Part shown: one piece after another, positions 23,746 through 32,340 of the stretch
How positions within the stretch are numbered: the stretch's first letter is position 1
Layout: each line of letters starts with the position of its first letter
NCBI GenBank assembly: GCA_031963225.1
Contig: JASSUD010000006.1
Span: 8,814 to 72,813 of the forward strand
DNA from: JASSUD01 sp031963225
GTDB lineage: Bacteria; Pseudomonadota; Gammaproteobacteria; Burkholderiales; Burkholderiaceae
Direction: 5' to 3'
DNA: 64,000 nt
Made by a program: the position numbers and the translations under genes
Notes under the pieces: generated by a model
The model's database searches: none
What the model was told of the DNA's origin: nothing
What the model saw: only the letters and a program-made list of their open reading frames with translations

Positions 23746-24353
23746 AAATTTAAAATTTTCTTTTTATATCAACAGGTTAAATGGCATTTCTGAGCTATGT
23801 TACTTTTGTTACCTTTTTCAAAACCCCATAACTAGAATAATATTTATATACATAACTCAAATACGCCGACCTACTTTTGTAGGTGATTTGATAGTCAATA
23901 TTCCGCCGCATCAATCTGCATCATTTTTTAAACCCTTCTATATGCTCAACCCTTTTTAATATGGGCATATCCAGCGATATTGTCGTGCATCAAAAACAGT
24001 GCATTACATAAAAAGTGTGGGCGTTGGGGGCGCTTATTGGCATATGAGTACCATTAAAACAAGAATTGTCTTATAAAGTTTTCAGCGCATTACTCTGTGA
24101 TGTATATGCATTATGAGATTTGTCTGTATTCACAGCTGCTTAGCCTTAAGCCGCTTACTAGAGGGCGGCATGCGTTGCTATAAGGCGCATAGCCGTGTAA
24201 GCAGAGCAGCTTATTTCAGTGCTTTATATGATGGTGCAGCATGCTCAAAAAATTATAAAAATACCTTTTTGAAATAATTGATTGCCTTGTTGCCGGGGGC
24301 GTCGGTTCTTCCCATACCCCGCCTATTTCCCAGCATTACAAAAAGGACTCCTC

Positions 24354-27212
24354 ATGCTTGGACGCGTTTCTGCTCGATTAACTGAATTAGGGAAATCGCC
24401 CGTTACAGCGCTTGAACGCGGTAAAGCCGCATTACAGCAAGCGGAGGATCATCAAAAAAATAGAGAATTTGAGCAGGCACAGAGCAGCCTCCATACCGCC
24501 AAAGCCGCTCTAAAACATGGAGTTCCTACTGGAAAAGAAGCAGAAACTCATCCTCTACTGGCGCGGATCTATCAAAAACAAGCCGAACTTTCGCAACGTC
24601 AAGAAAGCTTTGATGTGGATGCCGTGCGTGAGCGCTATGCACGCGCACTGGAATATTTTGCCAATTGTACGGATTCGGCCAGTCTGACGCGTAAAGTCGA
24701 AGTGCAAAGAAGATTGTATCTTTTGCCAGGCGGCTCTAATACTGCTCAAGTGGCACGCGCGTTGTGGGAAGAGAGTCAGCAAGCACGGGGTGTGAAAGAA
24801 ACCGCATTACTCAATACACGGAATTTGGTGAGCGATCCAGATGCGCTGGATTTTTTAGCGGAATGGGTGAAGCAGTACCCTGCCTTTGCAGCACACTTGC
24901 ACGCATGGGTAGAAGCTTCAAAAGCCTCTAATGCACCGGTAACGACAGGCGCAGCCAATGCCATCACCATCTTGGTGCGAGCAGGCGTGCAGTTTAATGG
25001 GGCGGATTTACGAGGGATACGCGTTCCAGGTGCAGATTTGAGTCGAGGGGTATTTGATACGGCACAGTTGCAAAGTGCGGATTTACGCAATGCTTCTCTT
25101 CGTACTATTTGGCTCCGTCAGGCCGATTTACGAGGTGCCAAGATGGAGGGGGTGCAGTTTGGTGAATTGCCTTTGATCCAGCAAGAGAGAGAAGTCGGTG
25201 CCTGCACCTATGCTCCAGATGGACAAACCTGTGCGGTAGGACTCTATAACGGCAACATTCATCTCTATAACAGGCAGAGCTGGGAGAAAATCGGTACGTT
25301 AACGGGCCATACAGATTGGGTTACTAGCGTGGTGTATTCACCGAACGGTCAGCAGATCGCCTCGGGGAGCTGGGATAATACGGTGCGGCTATGGGATGCG
25401 CACTCCAGGGCGCTTATCGCCACTTTAGAGGGCCATACTAGCATTGTTAGTAGCGTGGCATATTCGCCGAATGGTCAGCAGATTGCCTCGGGGAGTGATG
25501 ATCATACGGTGCAGCTGTGGGATGTAGCCTCTGGGGCGCTTACCGCCAGGTTAACGGGCCATACTAACTATGTTACTAGCGTGGTGTATTCGCCGAACGG
25601 TCAGCAGATCGCTTCGGGGAGTTATGATGGGACGGTGCGGATGTGGGACGCAGCCACAGGGGCGCTTATCACCACTGTAAAAGGCCATATTGGCTATGTT
25701 ACTAGCGTAGTGTATTCGCCGAATGGTGAGCAGATCGCCTCGGGGGGTGATGATGAGACGGTGCGCCTGCGGGATGCGCGCTTTGCGGCACTTACCGCTA
25801 ATTTAAGTGGCCATGCTAGCATTGTTAGAAGCGTGGCATATTCGCCGAATGGTGAGCAGATCGCCTCGGGGAGTCAGGATGGGACAGTGCGGCTGTGGGA
25901 TGTAGCCTCTGGAATGTGTATCGCCGCTTTAAAGGGCCATACTAAGGTGGTTAGTAGTGTGGTGTATTCGCCGAACGGTCAGCAGATCGCCTCGGGGAGT
26001 TGGGATAATACGGTACGGCTGTGGGATACTCGTTTTGTTCAGCCTAGCCATAATGTAATTGGCCACACTAAAGAGGTTACTCGTGTAGTGTATTCGCCGA
26101 ACGGTAAGCAGATTGCGTCGGGGAGTGATGATGGTACGGTGCGGGTGTGGGATGCAGCCTCTGGTGCGCCTACTGCCACATTAACGGACGATAGTAAAGA
26201 AGTTACTAACGTGGTGTATTCGCCGAACGGTCAGCAGATCGTCTCGAGGACTTGGGATGGTAGGGTGCGGCTGTGGCATGCAGCCTCAGGGGCGCTTACC
26301 GCCACTTTAAGGGGCGATGGTCAGTGTGCTACTACTAGCGTGGCGTATTCGCCGAATGGTCGACAGATCGCCTCAGGGAGTTGGGGGGATGGTGCGGTGC
26401 GACTGTGGGACGCAGCCTCCGGGGCGCTTACCGCCACTTTAACAGGCCATGTTGACTTTGTTACTAGTGTGGCGTATTCGCCAAACGGTGAGCAGATCGC
26501 CTCGGGGAGTTATGATCATACGGTGCGGCTGTGGGACGCAGCCTCAGGAGCACTTACCGCAACTTTAAGGGGCCATGCTAGCGTGGTTAGAAGCGTGATG
26601 TATTCGCCGGACGGTGAGCGGATCGCCTCGAGGAGTGATACTAAGATACTGTTGTGGAATGTGGCCTTTGGGGTGCTTGGCGCTACTTTAAAAGGCCATA
26701 TTAGCTATGTTAATAGCGTGATGTATTCGCCGAACGGTAAGCAGATTGCCTCGGGGGGTGATGATCATACGGTGCGCTTGTGGGATGCAGCCTCTGGATC
26801 GCTTATCGCCACTTTAACTGGCCATACTAACAAGGTTCGTAGCATAGTGTATTCGCCGAACAGTAAGCAGATCGCCTCGGTGAGTGGGGATAATACGGTG
26901 CGGCTGTGGGATGCGTCCTCAGGACAGTGTTTGGCTGTGATTCGAGGTTTCAACGGGTACATCAACAGTCTCGCCTGGAATGTCACCCCAAACGGCCAGC
27001 ACTTAGTGACGGGTAATGAAGATAAATCGGTTCGTGTGTGGCAATTGATAGAAGCAAAAGGTCACTATCAGGCACGCTTGTACTGGAGTTCAACACACGC
27101 TGCACTTAACATGGAAAATGCCTCTATCTGGGAGGTGCAAGGCTTAAGCCCAGACAATAGGCAACTCTTGGCGCAACGCGGGGCGGTGGGCAGGCCCTCT
27201 TATCTGGCATGA
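24354..27212 (+). CDS. Pentapeptide/WD40-repeat protein, NLR-like C-terminal module without NACHT (paralogue 1)
   Basis: A 952-residue protein. Residues 1-140 are helical and TPR-like (for example ALERGKAALQQAEDHQKNRE, typical of a load-of-repeats adaptor). Residues 150-225 match the segment that follows the NACHT domain in the 55902 gene (ALWEESQQ..., EWVKQYPAFAAHLHAWVEAS). A pentapeptide stretch comes next (FNGADLRG, PGADLSRG, LQSADLRN, RQADLRGA). From about residue 275 there are 15 WD40 units, 13 of them of the form YSPNGxQIASGSxDxTVRLWD; together they could form two propellers. The ATG at 24354 is preferred over an upstream frame start because of AAAGGAC just before it and the matching start in paralogue 2. 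Function is unknown; a protein-interaction scaffold is likely. Confidence 0.85.
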   Translation: MLGRVSARLTELGKSPVTALERGKAALQQAEDHQKNREFEQAQSSLHTAKAALKHGVPTGKEAETHPLLARIYQKQAELSQRQESFDVDAVRERYARALEYFANCTDSASLTRKVEVQRRLYLLPGGSNTAQVARALWEESQQARGVKETALLNTRNLVSDPDALDFLAEWVKQYPAFAAHLHAWVEASKASNAPVTTGAANAITILVRAGVQFNGADLRGIRVPGADLSRGVFDTAQLQSADLRNASLRTIWLRQADLRGAKMEGVQFGELPLIQQEREVGACTYAPDGQTCAVGLYNGNIHLYNRQSWEKIGTLTGHTDWVTSVVYSPNGQQIASGSWDNTVRLWDAHSRALIATLEGHTSIVSSVAYSPNGQQIASGSDDHTVQLWDVASGALTARLTGHTNYVTSVVYSPNGQQIASGSYDGTVRMWDAATGALITTVKGHIGYVTSVVYSPNGEQIASGGDDETVRLRDARFAALTANLSGHASIVRSVAYSPNGEQIASGSQDGTVRLWDVASGMCIAALKGHTKVVSSVVYSPNGQQIASGSWDNTVRLWDTRFVQPSHNVIGHTKEVTRVVYSPNGKQIASGSDDGTVRVWDAASGAPTATLTDDSKEVTNVVYSPNGQQIVSRTWDGRVRLWHAASGALTATLRGDGQCATTSVAYSPNGRQIASGSWGDGAVRLWDAASGALTATLTGHVDFVTSVAYSPNGEQIASGSYDHTVRLWDAASGALTATLRGHASVVRSVMYSPDGERIASRSDTKILLWNVAFGVLGATLKGHISYVNSVMYSPNGKQIASGGDDHTVRLWDAASGSLIATLTGHTNKVRSIVYSPNSKQIASVSGDNTVRLWDASSGQCLAVIRGFNGYINSLAWNVTPNGQHLVTGNEDKSVRVWQLIEAKGHYQARLYWSSTHAALNMENASIWEVQGLSPDNRQLLAQRGAVGRPSYLA

Positions 27213-27598
27213 TGAAATAAAAAAGAGAATTGCCAAACTTTTTTGAGTGCGCTATTAAGAAAGGGCGCCTGTTTCAAACCGAAAAACCTTCTCTCTTAGT
27301 GTGTCGTTCAGATACCTCAGCCGCGCTTGGAGCGGTTTGATCTCCAGTTCAAAGTAGGCGTGCGACAACTTTTGAAATAAGAATAATCTTATAGATATTT
27401 CAGTGCGTTACCGTATGGTCTATATGCATGATTAGATTTACCCGTGTATAGCATAGTCCGCTCTGCATTAAGTCGACTGCTATATGGCGGATGAGTCTCT
27501 ATAGGGGGCACGTGCCTCTATACGCCTCGGCAGCCTGGTTGCATTGCGCAGACCCCTCATATCCCGTCTTATTTCCCGCCATAAAAAAAGAACATCCT
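27213..27598. other. Intergenic region between the two WD40 paralogues, itself part of the duplication
   Basis: Bases about 27375-27500 resemble 24060-24190 upstream of paralogue 1 (shared strings TCTTATA, TTTCAG.GC.TTAC, TATATGCAT, GATTTG/GATTTA). The sequence just after both stop codons is also shared (ATGATG.AATAAAAAAGAG). The duplicated unit therefore includes the presumed promoter. No separate gene is seen. Confidence 0.5.
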
Positions 27599-30451
27599 AT
27601 GCTTGCACCCGTTTCTGCGCAATTAACTGAATTAATGCAGTCTCCTGCTACGGCGCTTGAACGCGGCAAAGCCGCATTACAGCAAGCGGAGGATCATCAA
27701 AAAAATAGAGAATTTGAGCAAGCACAGAGCTGCCTTTATACCGCTCAAGCTGAGCTAAAGGATGGAGTGCCTGCTGGAGAAGAAGCAAAAGCCCAGTCAC
27801 TGCGGGCGCAGGTCTATCAGAAACAAGCCGAACTTTTGCACCGTCAAGAAAGCTTTAATGTGGACGTTGTGCGTGAGCGCTATACGCGTGCAGTGGAATA
27901 TTTTGCCAAGTGTACGGATTCGGCTAGTCTGACGCGCAAAGTCGAAGTGCAAAGAAGATTGACTCTTTTGCCAGGTGGCGCTGATATTGATCCAATAACG
28001 CGTGCGTTGTGGGAACAGAGTCAGCAGGCGTCGGAAGTGGAAGAGACGGCATTACTCAATACACGTAATTTTGTGAATGATCCGGCTGTGCTGGACGTTT
28101 TAGCGGAATGGGTGAAGCAGTACCCTGCCTTTGCAGCCCACCTGCACGCATGGGTAGAAGCTTCAAAAAACCCGGATGTGCCGGTAACGATAGGCGCAGC
28201 CAATGCCATTACTGCCTTGGTGCGAGCTAGTGTGCCGTTTAAGGGGGCAGATTTACGGGGGATACGCGTTCCTGGGGCGGATTTAAGTTTTGGGGTATTT
28301 GATAGAGCACAGTTGCAAGGTGCAGATCTACGCAATGCTTCTCTTCGTATGATTTGGCTGCATCAGGCCAATTTACGGGGTGTCAAGATGGAGGGCGTGC
28401 AGTTTTGTGAATTGCCTTTTATCCAGGAAGAGAGAGAGGTCGGTGCCTGCACCTATTCACCTGATGGACAAACCTGTGCAGTAGGACTCTATAACGGCAA
28501 CATCCATCTCTATAACACGCGGAGCTGGGAGAAAATTGGCACGTTAACGGGCCATACGGATTGGGTTGCTAGCGTGGTGTATTCGCCGAACGGTGAGCAG
28601 ATCGCCTCGGCGAGTCATGACAAGATGGTGCGGCTGTGGGATGTGCACTCAGGGGCGCTTACCGCGACTTTAAAGGACCATACTAGCTTGGTGAGTAGCC
28701 TGGCCTATTCGCCAAATGGTCAGCAGATCGCCTCGGGAAGTGATGATCATACGGTGCGGCTGTGGGATGCAAGCTCTGGAGTGCTTACCGCCACTTTAGA
28801 GGGCCATACTGGCTATGTGAATAGTGTGGTGTATTCACCAAACGGTCAGCAGATCGCTTCGGGGAGTCAGGATCATACAGTGCGACTGTGGGATGCAGCC
28901 TCTGGAGCGCTTACTGCCACGTTAACAAGCCATACTGATGTGGTTACTAGCGTAGTGTATTCACCGAACGGTAAGCAGATCGCCTCGGGAAGTTATGATG
29001 GTACGGTGCTGGTGTGGGATATAGACTCTGGGGCGCCACTGCACACTTTAACGGACCATACTGACTGGGTTCATAGCGTGGCGTATTCGCCGAACGGTAA
29101 GCAGATCGCATCGGGGAGTGATGATAAGACGGTGAGGCTGTGGAATGCGGACTCAGGAGCGCTTATCGACACGCTAACGGGCCATACTAATCGGGTGCAG
29201 AGCGTGGTTTATTCGCCAAACGGTGAGCAGATCGCTTCAGGGGGTTGGGATAATACGGTGCGACTGTGGAATGCGCGCTTTGTTCAGCCTAGCCATAAAG
29301 TAATTGGCCATACCAGCGCTGTTAGTAGCGTGGTGTACTCGCCGAACGGTGAGCAGATCGCTTCGGGAGGTGAGGATAATACGGTGCGACTGTGGCATGC
29401 AGACTCTGGAGCGTTAACCGCCACGTTAAAGGGCCATACTGACGGGGTTAGTAGCGTGGTGTATTCACCGAACGGTCAGCAGATCGCCTCGGCCAGTGAG
29501 GATAATACGGTGCGGCTGTGGGACGCGCAAACCGGCGACCTCGTGCGCACCTTAGAAGGGCATACCTCCTCTGTTAGTAACGTGATGTATTCGCCCAATG
29601 GCCAGCAGATCGCCTTGGGCATTGATGACGGTACGGTGCGACTGTGGGACGCGCAAACCGGGGACCTCGCGCACACCTTACAAGGGCATACCGACATTGT
29701 TTTGAGCCTGGCGTATTCGCCCAGCGGCCAGCAGATCGCCTCGGGCAGTGGTGACGAGACGGTGCGGCTGTGGGACGCGCAAACTGGGGCCCTCGTGCAC
29801 ACCTTACAAGGGCATACCGACATTATTGAGAGCGTGGTGTATTCGCCGAGCGGCCAGCAGATCGCGAGTAGTGGTGACGAGACGGTGCGGCTGTGGGACG
29901 CGCAAACGGGGGCCCTCGCGCACACCTTACAAGGGCATACCTCCCATGTTAAAAGCGTGGTGTATTCGCCTAGTGGCCAGCAGATCGCCTCGGGCAGTAG
30001 GGACAAGACGGTGCGACTGTGGGACGCGCAAACCGGGGCCCTCGTGCACACCTTACAAGGGCATACCAACCGGGTTAATAGCGTGGTGTATTCGCCGAAT
30101 GGCCAGCAGATCGCCTCGGCAAGTCATGACGAGACGGTACGACTGTGGGATGTGGCGTCAGGACGGTGTGTGGCGGTGATTCGAGATTTCAATGGATGGG
30201 TCTTCAGTCTTGCCTGGAAGGTTACCCCCAACGGCCAGTACTTAGTGGCGGGTGGTTGGGATACATCGGTTCGTGTGTGGCAAATGATAGAAGCAGAAGG
30301 TGACTGCCAGGTGTGCTTGTGCTGGAGTTCCACCCACGCTGCACTTAACGTGAAAGATGCCTCTATCTGGGAAGTGCAAGGCTTAAGCCCGGTCAATACA
30401 CGGCTCTTGGGGCAACGTGGGGCAGTGGGTCTACCCTCTGATACGGCATGA
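27599..30451 (+). CDS. Pentapeptide/WD40-repeat protein, NLR-like C-terminal module without NACHT (paralogue 2)
   Basis: A 950-residue close relative of the gene at 24354, in tandem and in the same orientation, with the same layout: TPR-like N-terminus, shared linker, pentapeptides (FKGADLRG, PGADLSFG, LQGADLRN, HQANLRGV) and 15 WD40 units. The unusual seventh unit with VQPSHKVIGHT is in the same place in both, so the propellers are in register. The last six or so units have changed: they use DAQTGALVHTLQGHT and YSPSGQQ, are nearly identical to one another and are richer in G/C, which points to recent unit duplication. The start at 27599 matches paralogue 1. Function is unknown. Confidence 0.85.
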   Translation: MLAPVSAQLTELMQSPATALERGKAALQQAEDHQKNREFEQAQSCLYTAQAELKDGVPAGEEAKAQSLRAQVYQKQAELLHRQESFNVDVVRERYTRAVEYFAKCTDSASLTRKVEVQRRLTLLPGGADIDPITRALWEQSQQASEVEETALLNTRNFVNDPAVLDVLAEWVKQYPAFAAHLHAWVEASKNPDVPVTIGAANAITALVRASVPFKGADLRGIRVPGADLSFGVFDRAQLQGADLRNASLRMIWLHQANLRGVKMEGVQFCELPFIQEEREVGACTYSPDGQTCAVGLYNGNIHLYNTRSWEKIGTLTGHTDWVASVVYSPNGEQIASASHDKMVRLWDVHSGALTATLKDHTSLVSSLAYSPNGQQIASGSDDHTVRLWDASSGVLTATLEGHTGYVNSVVYSPNGQQIASGSQDHTVRLWDAASGALTATLTSHTDVVTSVVYSPNGKQIASGSYDGTVLVWDIDSGAPLHTLTDHTDWVHSVAYSPNGKQIASGSDDKTVRLWNADSGALIDTLTGHTNRVQSVVYSPNGEQIASGGWDNTVRLWNARFVQPSHKVIGHTSAVSSVVYSPNGEQIASGGEDNTVRLWHADSGALTATLKGHTDGVSSVVYSPNGQQIASASEDNTVRLWDAQTGDLVRTLEGHTSSVSNVMYSPNGQQIALGIDDGTVRLWDAQTGDLAHTLQGHTDIVLSLAYSPSGQQIASGSGDETVRLWDAQTGALVHTLQGHTDIIESVVYSPSGQQIASSGDETVRLWDAQTGALAHTLQGHTSHVKSVVYSPSGQQIASGSRDKTVRLWDAQTGALVHTLQGHTNRVNSVVYSPNGQQIASASHDETVRLWDVASGRCVAVIRDFNGWVFSLAWKVTPNGQYLVAGGWDTSVRVWQMIEAEGDCQVCLCWSSTHAALNVKDASIWEVQGLSPVNTRLLGQRGAVGLPSDTA

Positions 30452-30696
30452 TGGAATAAAAAAGAGCATCGCTGGCTTTTTGGAGTGAGGGGGGTGATCG
30501 ATACCTTGGGTAGCAGGAGTCCATTACTGACCCCGGCCCCTTAAGAGCCATGCAGGCGGTAGGGTAGGCCGCCTGCGAGCTTCTCTTGTGAGTGCTTTGT
30601 ATGCGTGCAGCTTACCAGTCTGCTAACCCATATTGATTGCCTTAATTTTACATAAGGTAAGCTCGAATTCTTAAAAATATAATACCTGGCATGCTC

Positions 30697-30716
30697 ATTC
30701 TACCTTCAGGTAGAAT
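30697..30716. terminator. Short perfect hairpin between the WD40 and vapC genes
   Basis: ATTCTACCT and AGGTAGAAT pair over a 2-base loop. It lies between convergent genes (WD40 stop at 30451, vapC stop at 30730) and could end either transcript, although the T-run is weak. The rest of 30452-30729 holds no gene. Confidence 0.45.
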
Positions 30717-30729
30717 TCTTACAAGGAAG

Positions 30730-31110
30730 TTATGTTTTGGCAGAAATTAAGTGATATGGAACATGTATTCCTAGTTCATTGTCCGAAAAATCTTTCGTAT
30801 TGCGCGTAACAAGAATCCGACCATTTACCTGAGCAGTTGCCCAAATAATAGCGTCAGGCAATTTAATTCGGTACTTTTTGCGAAGTGTGACAGCGGCATG
30901 GGCTACCCGTTCATCAATGGGTAGATTAACAAAACTATTTAAAAAATTTCTCAGCGCTACTTCTGTTTCTGAGGCTGCACCAACCATTACCTCCATCCAT
31001 GTGATAACGCTGATCGCTTTATCAGAGCACTTTTCTAATTCAGTCTTGGCTTGGCTAATTCCATATAGGTAATCAACTAGAATATTGGTATCAAACAGAG
31101 CGCCTACCAT
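30730..31110 (-). CDS. vapC: VapC-type toxin (PIN-domain ribonuclease)
   Basis: A 126-residue PIN-domain protein, an Mg-dependent RNase that in VapBC systems usually cuts tRNA or rRNA. The four acidic active-site residues of the family are visible: D7 (LFDTNILVDYL), E40 (ITWMEVMVG), D86 (KLPDAIIWATA) and D107 (VTRNTKDF). Length is normal and the gene looks intact. Its start overlaps the stop of the antitoxin by 7 bases, so toxin and antitoxin are made together. Genes of this kind are often carried by mobile or unstable regions, which fits the remnants beside it. Confidence 0.93.
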   Translation of the reverse strand: MVGALFDTNILVDYLYGISQAKTELEKCSDKAISVITWMEVMVGAASETEVALRNFLNSFVNLPIDERVAHAAVTLRKKYRIKLPDAIIWATAQVNGRILVTRNTKDFSDNELGIHVPYHLISAKT

Positions 31111-31316
31111 TCCGAACGCAGCCTTTCCTGGTAGCCTAGCCCATCCACACCGTCATTTTTCCAGATTCCAAAAACATCGCCCCCTCTCGGTTTATGCTTC
31201 TCGAGGTATTCTGCTATTGCCGCCCGGATCAATTCGGCTCGCGTCTTTTTTTCAGTCGAGCAAATGTATGCTAACCACTTAATTTGTCCGTCGGGTATAT
31301 CAACTAATGTACGCAT
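31104..31316 (-). CDS. vapB: VapB-type antitoxin (ribbon-helix-helix)
   Basis: A 70-residue protein with an N-terminal ribbon-helix-helix pattern (MRTLVDIPDGQIKWLAYICS, then KTRAELIRAAIAEYLEKHKP). The C-terminal tail, rich in Gly, Asp and Trp (GDVFGIWKNDGVDG), should wrap around and block the toxin. The dimer is expected to bind the palindrome 12 bases upstream of its start and repress its own operon. Confidence 0.9.
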   Translation of the reverse strand: MRTLVDIPDGQIKWLAYICSTEKKTRAELIRAAIAEYLEKHKPRGGDVFGIWKNDGVDGLGYQERLRSEW

Positions 31317-31327
31317 GACTCACTCCA

Positions 31328-31356
31328 TATATGATATGCATATTGTATATCATATA
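31328..31356 (-). promoter_or_regulatory. Palindromic operator/promoter of vapBC
   Basis: TATATGATAT (31328-31337) and ATATCATATA (31347-31356) are perfect 10-bp inverted repeats with a 9-base spacer, 12 bases before the vapB start. The A/T-rich string also contains -10-like hexamers on the minus strand. This is the expected place for autoregulation by VapBC. Confidence 0.65.
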
Positions 31357-31364
31357 GTTAACGG

Positions 31365-31802
31365 ATGCGTGAGACGACTGGCGTTGATCCAAACAGAATT
31401 TATGAAGACTTGGCATCAGGCTGCAAAGATGATCGGCCAGGATTAAATGCTTGCCTCAAAGCCCTTCAACCAGGCAATACTTTGGTGGTCTGGAAACTGG
31501 ATAGACTTGGCCGTGATTTGAAGCATTTGGTGACAACAGTCGATAATTTGCGTGCCAGAAATATAGGTTTAAAAGTATTGGCAGGTGCTGGCGCTCACAT
31601 TGACACAACGACTTCAAATGGGCGATTGTTCTTTGGGATTTTTGCAGCGCTAGCTGAATTCGAGCGAGAACTCATTGCCGAGCGTACGCATGCGGGGCTG
31701 GTTGCCGCCAGAGCACGTGGGCGTCTAGGTGGGCGCCCACGAAAAATGGATCGGGCAACCGTGATGATGGCCATGACCGGAATCCTTACGGTACCCCAAT
31801 AA
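31365..31802 (+). pseudogene. Truncated serine recombinase (resolvase/invertase family)
   Basis: The frame encodes the middle of a Tn3-resolvase/Pin-type recombinase: RIYEDLASGCKDDRPGL, then LVVWKLDRLGRDLKHLV, IDTTTSNGRLFFGIFAALAEF and ERELIAERTHAGLVAARARG. The N-terminal 40 or so residues with the catalytic serine are missing; the vapBC promoter region stands in their place. The C-terminal DNA-binding helix-turn-helix is also cut off where the tape-measure fragment starts at 31798. The product could not recombine DNA, so this is a remnant broken at both ends. Confidence 0.85.
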
Positions 31803-32004
31803 CACGTCAATTCATGGCTTACAAACCTCTTTCCTTTTACGCTCCGGAAAATTAGAAAAAAGAAAAGATAATGCATGGACTTTAAGTGTAGCGTCAAAGG
31901 CTTATGATGTTTTGTTGGACACTTTGCCGTGGGGACTCTCAACAATCTGCTTACCCTGGATGTAAGATGCTCTATATGTGCGCTGGCGTTAGCTAACTAT
32001 TTTT
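31798..32004 (+). pseudogene. Fragment of a second eCIS tape-measure gene (3' end)
   Basis: These 207 bases match 55536-55744, the last 64 codons and first trailing bases of the tape-measure gene, at about 91 percent (18 differences counted by eye). The translation (NNTSIHGLQTSFLLRSGKLE and on) is in frame until TAA replaces a CAA codon near the end. Ten of the 18 differences are silent, so the fragment descends from a gene that was under selection and had already diverged, rather than from a fresh copy. It joins the broken recombinase directly. Confidence 0.9.
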
Positions 32005-32226
32005 GTGGAAAGTGGCGAGCCATAACAGTCGAACTGACTATTCGTGATAAAAAATACCCTTTAATCTTTGACCTGAATCGATAACGTCGCCCTTTTTAGC
32101 GAAGCCGAAGCATGAAGTGCCGCATTCTTCTTCAAGCAATGGGATGGACGCTCCTCCCCTAACGGCATCGAGATGTGCCAAAGTGGAGAAATGAGTTAGC
32201 CGCTTAAACAGAAAGGAGCATCCGAA

Positions 32227-32310
32227 ATGAAGATTACTACGATAGGTATTGATCTGGCAAAGAATCTCTTCCAGTTACATGGGGTAAACGAATTTGGGAA
32301 GACAAGTTCG
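32227..32310 (+). pseudogene. IS110-family transposase remnant (5' end only)
   Basis: The start MKITTIGIDLAKNLFQLHGV, followed by NEFGKTS, is the conserved N-terminus of IS110-family (DEDD) transposases, including the first catalytic Asp in GIDLAKN. The match stops after about 28 residues and the remaining 370 are absent. GAAAGGAGCATCCGAA before the ATG is the usual leader with ribosome-binding site. The element's left flank may extend back to about 32010; no terminal repeats were found. The 3' end of the DUF4157 gene follows at 32341. Confidence 0.8.
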
Positions 32311-32340
32311 ATTTTCTTTTCACTCCCCAATACCGAGGCA

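Noticed and set aside
29476..30179. Long open frames on the opposite strand and in a second forward frame across WD40 repeats (also at 58904-59648 and 59966-60665)
   Set aside because: They arise from the repeated codon pattern of the WD40 units and have no start signals or family resemblance.
31365..31802. Active site-specific recombinase controlling an invertible segment
   Set aside because: The catalytic serine region and the DNA-binding domain are both missing, so it cannot be active.
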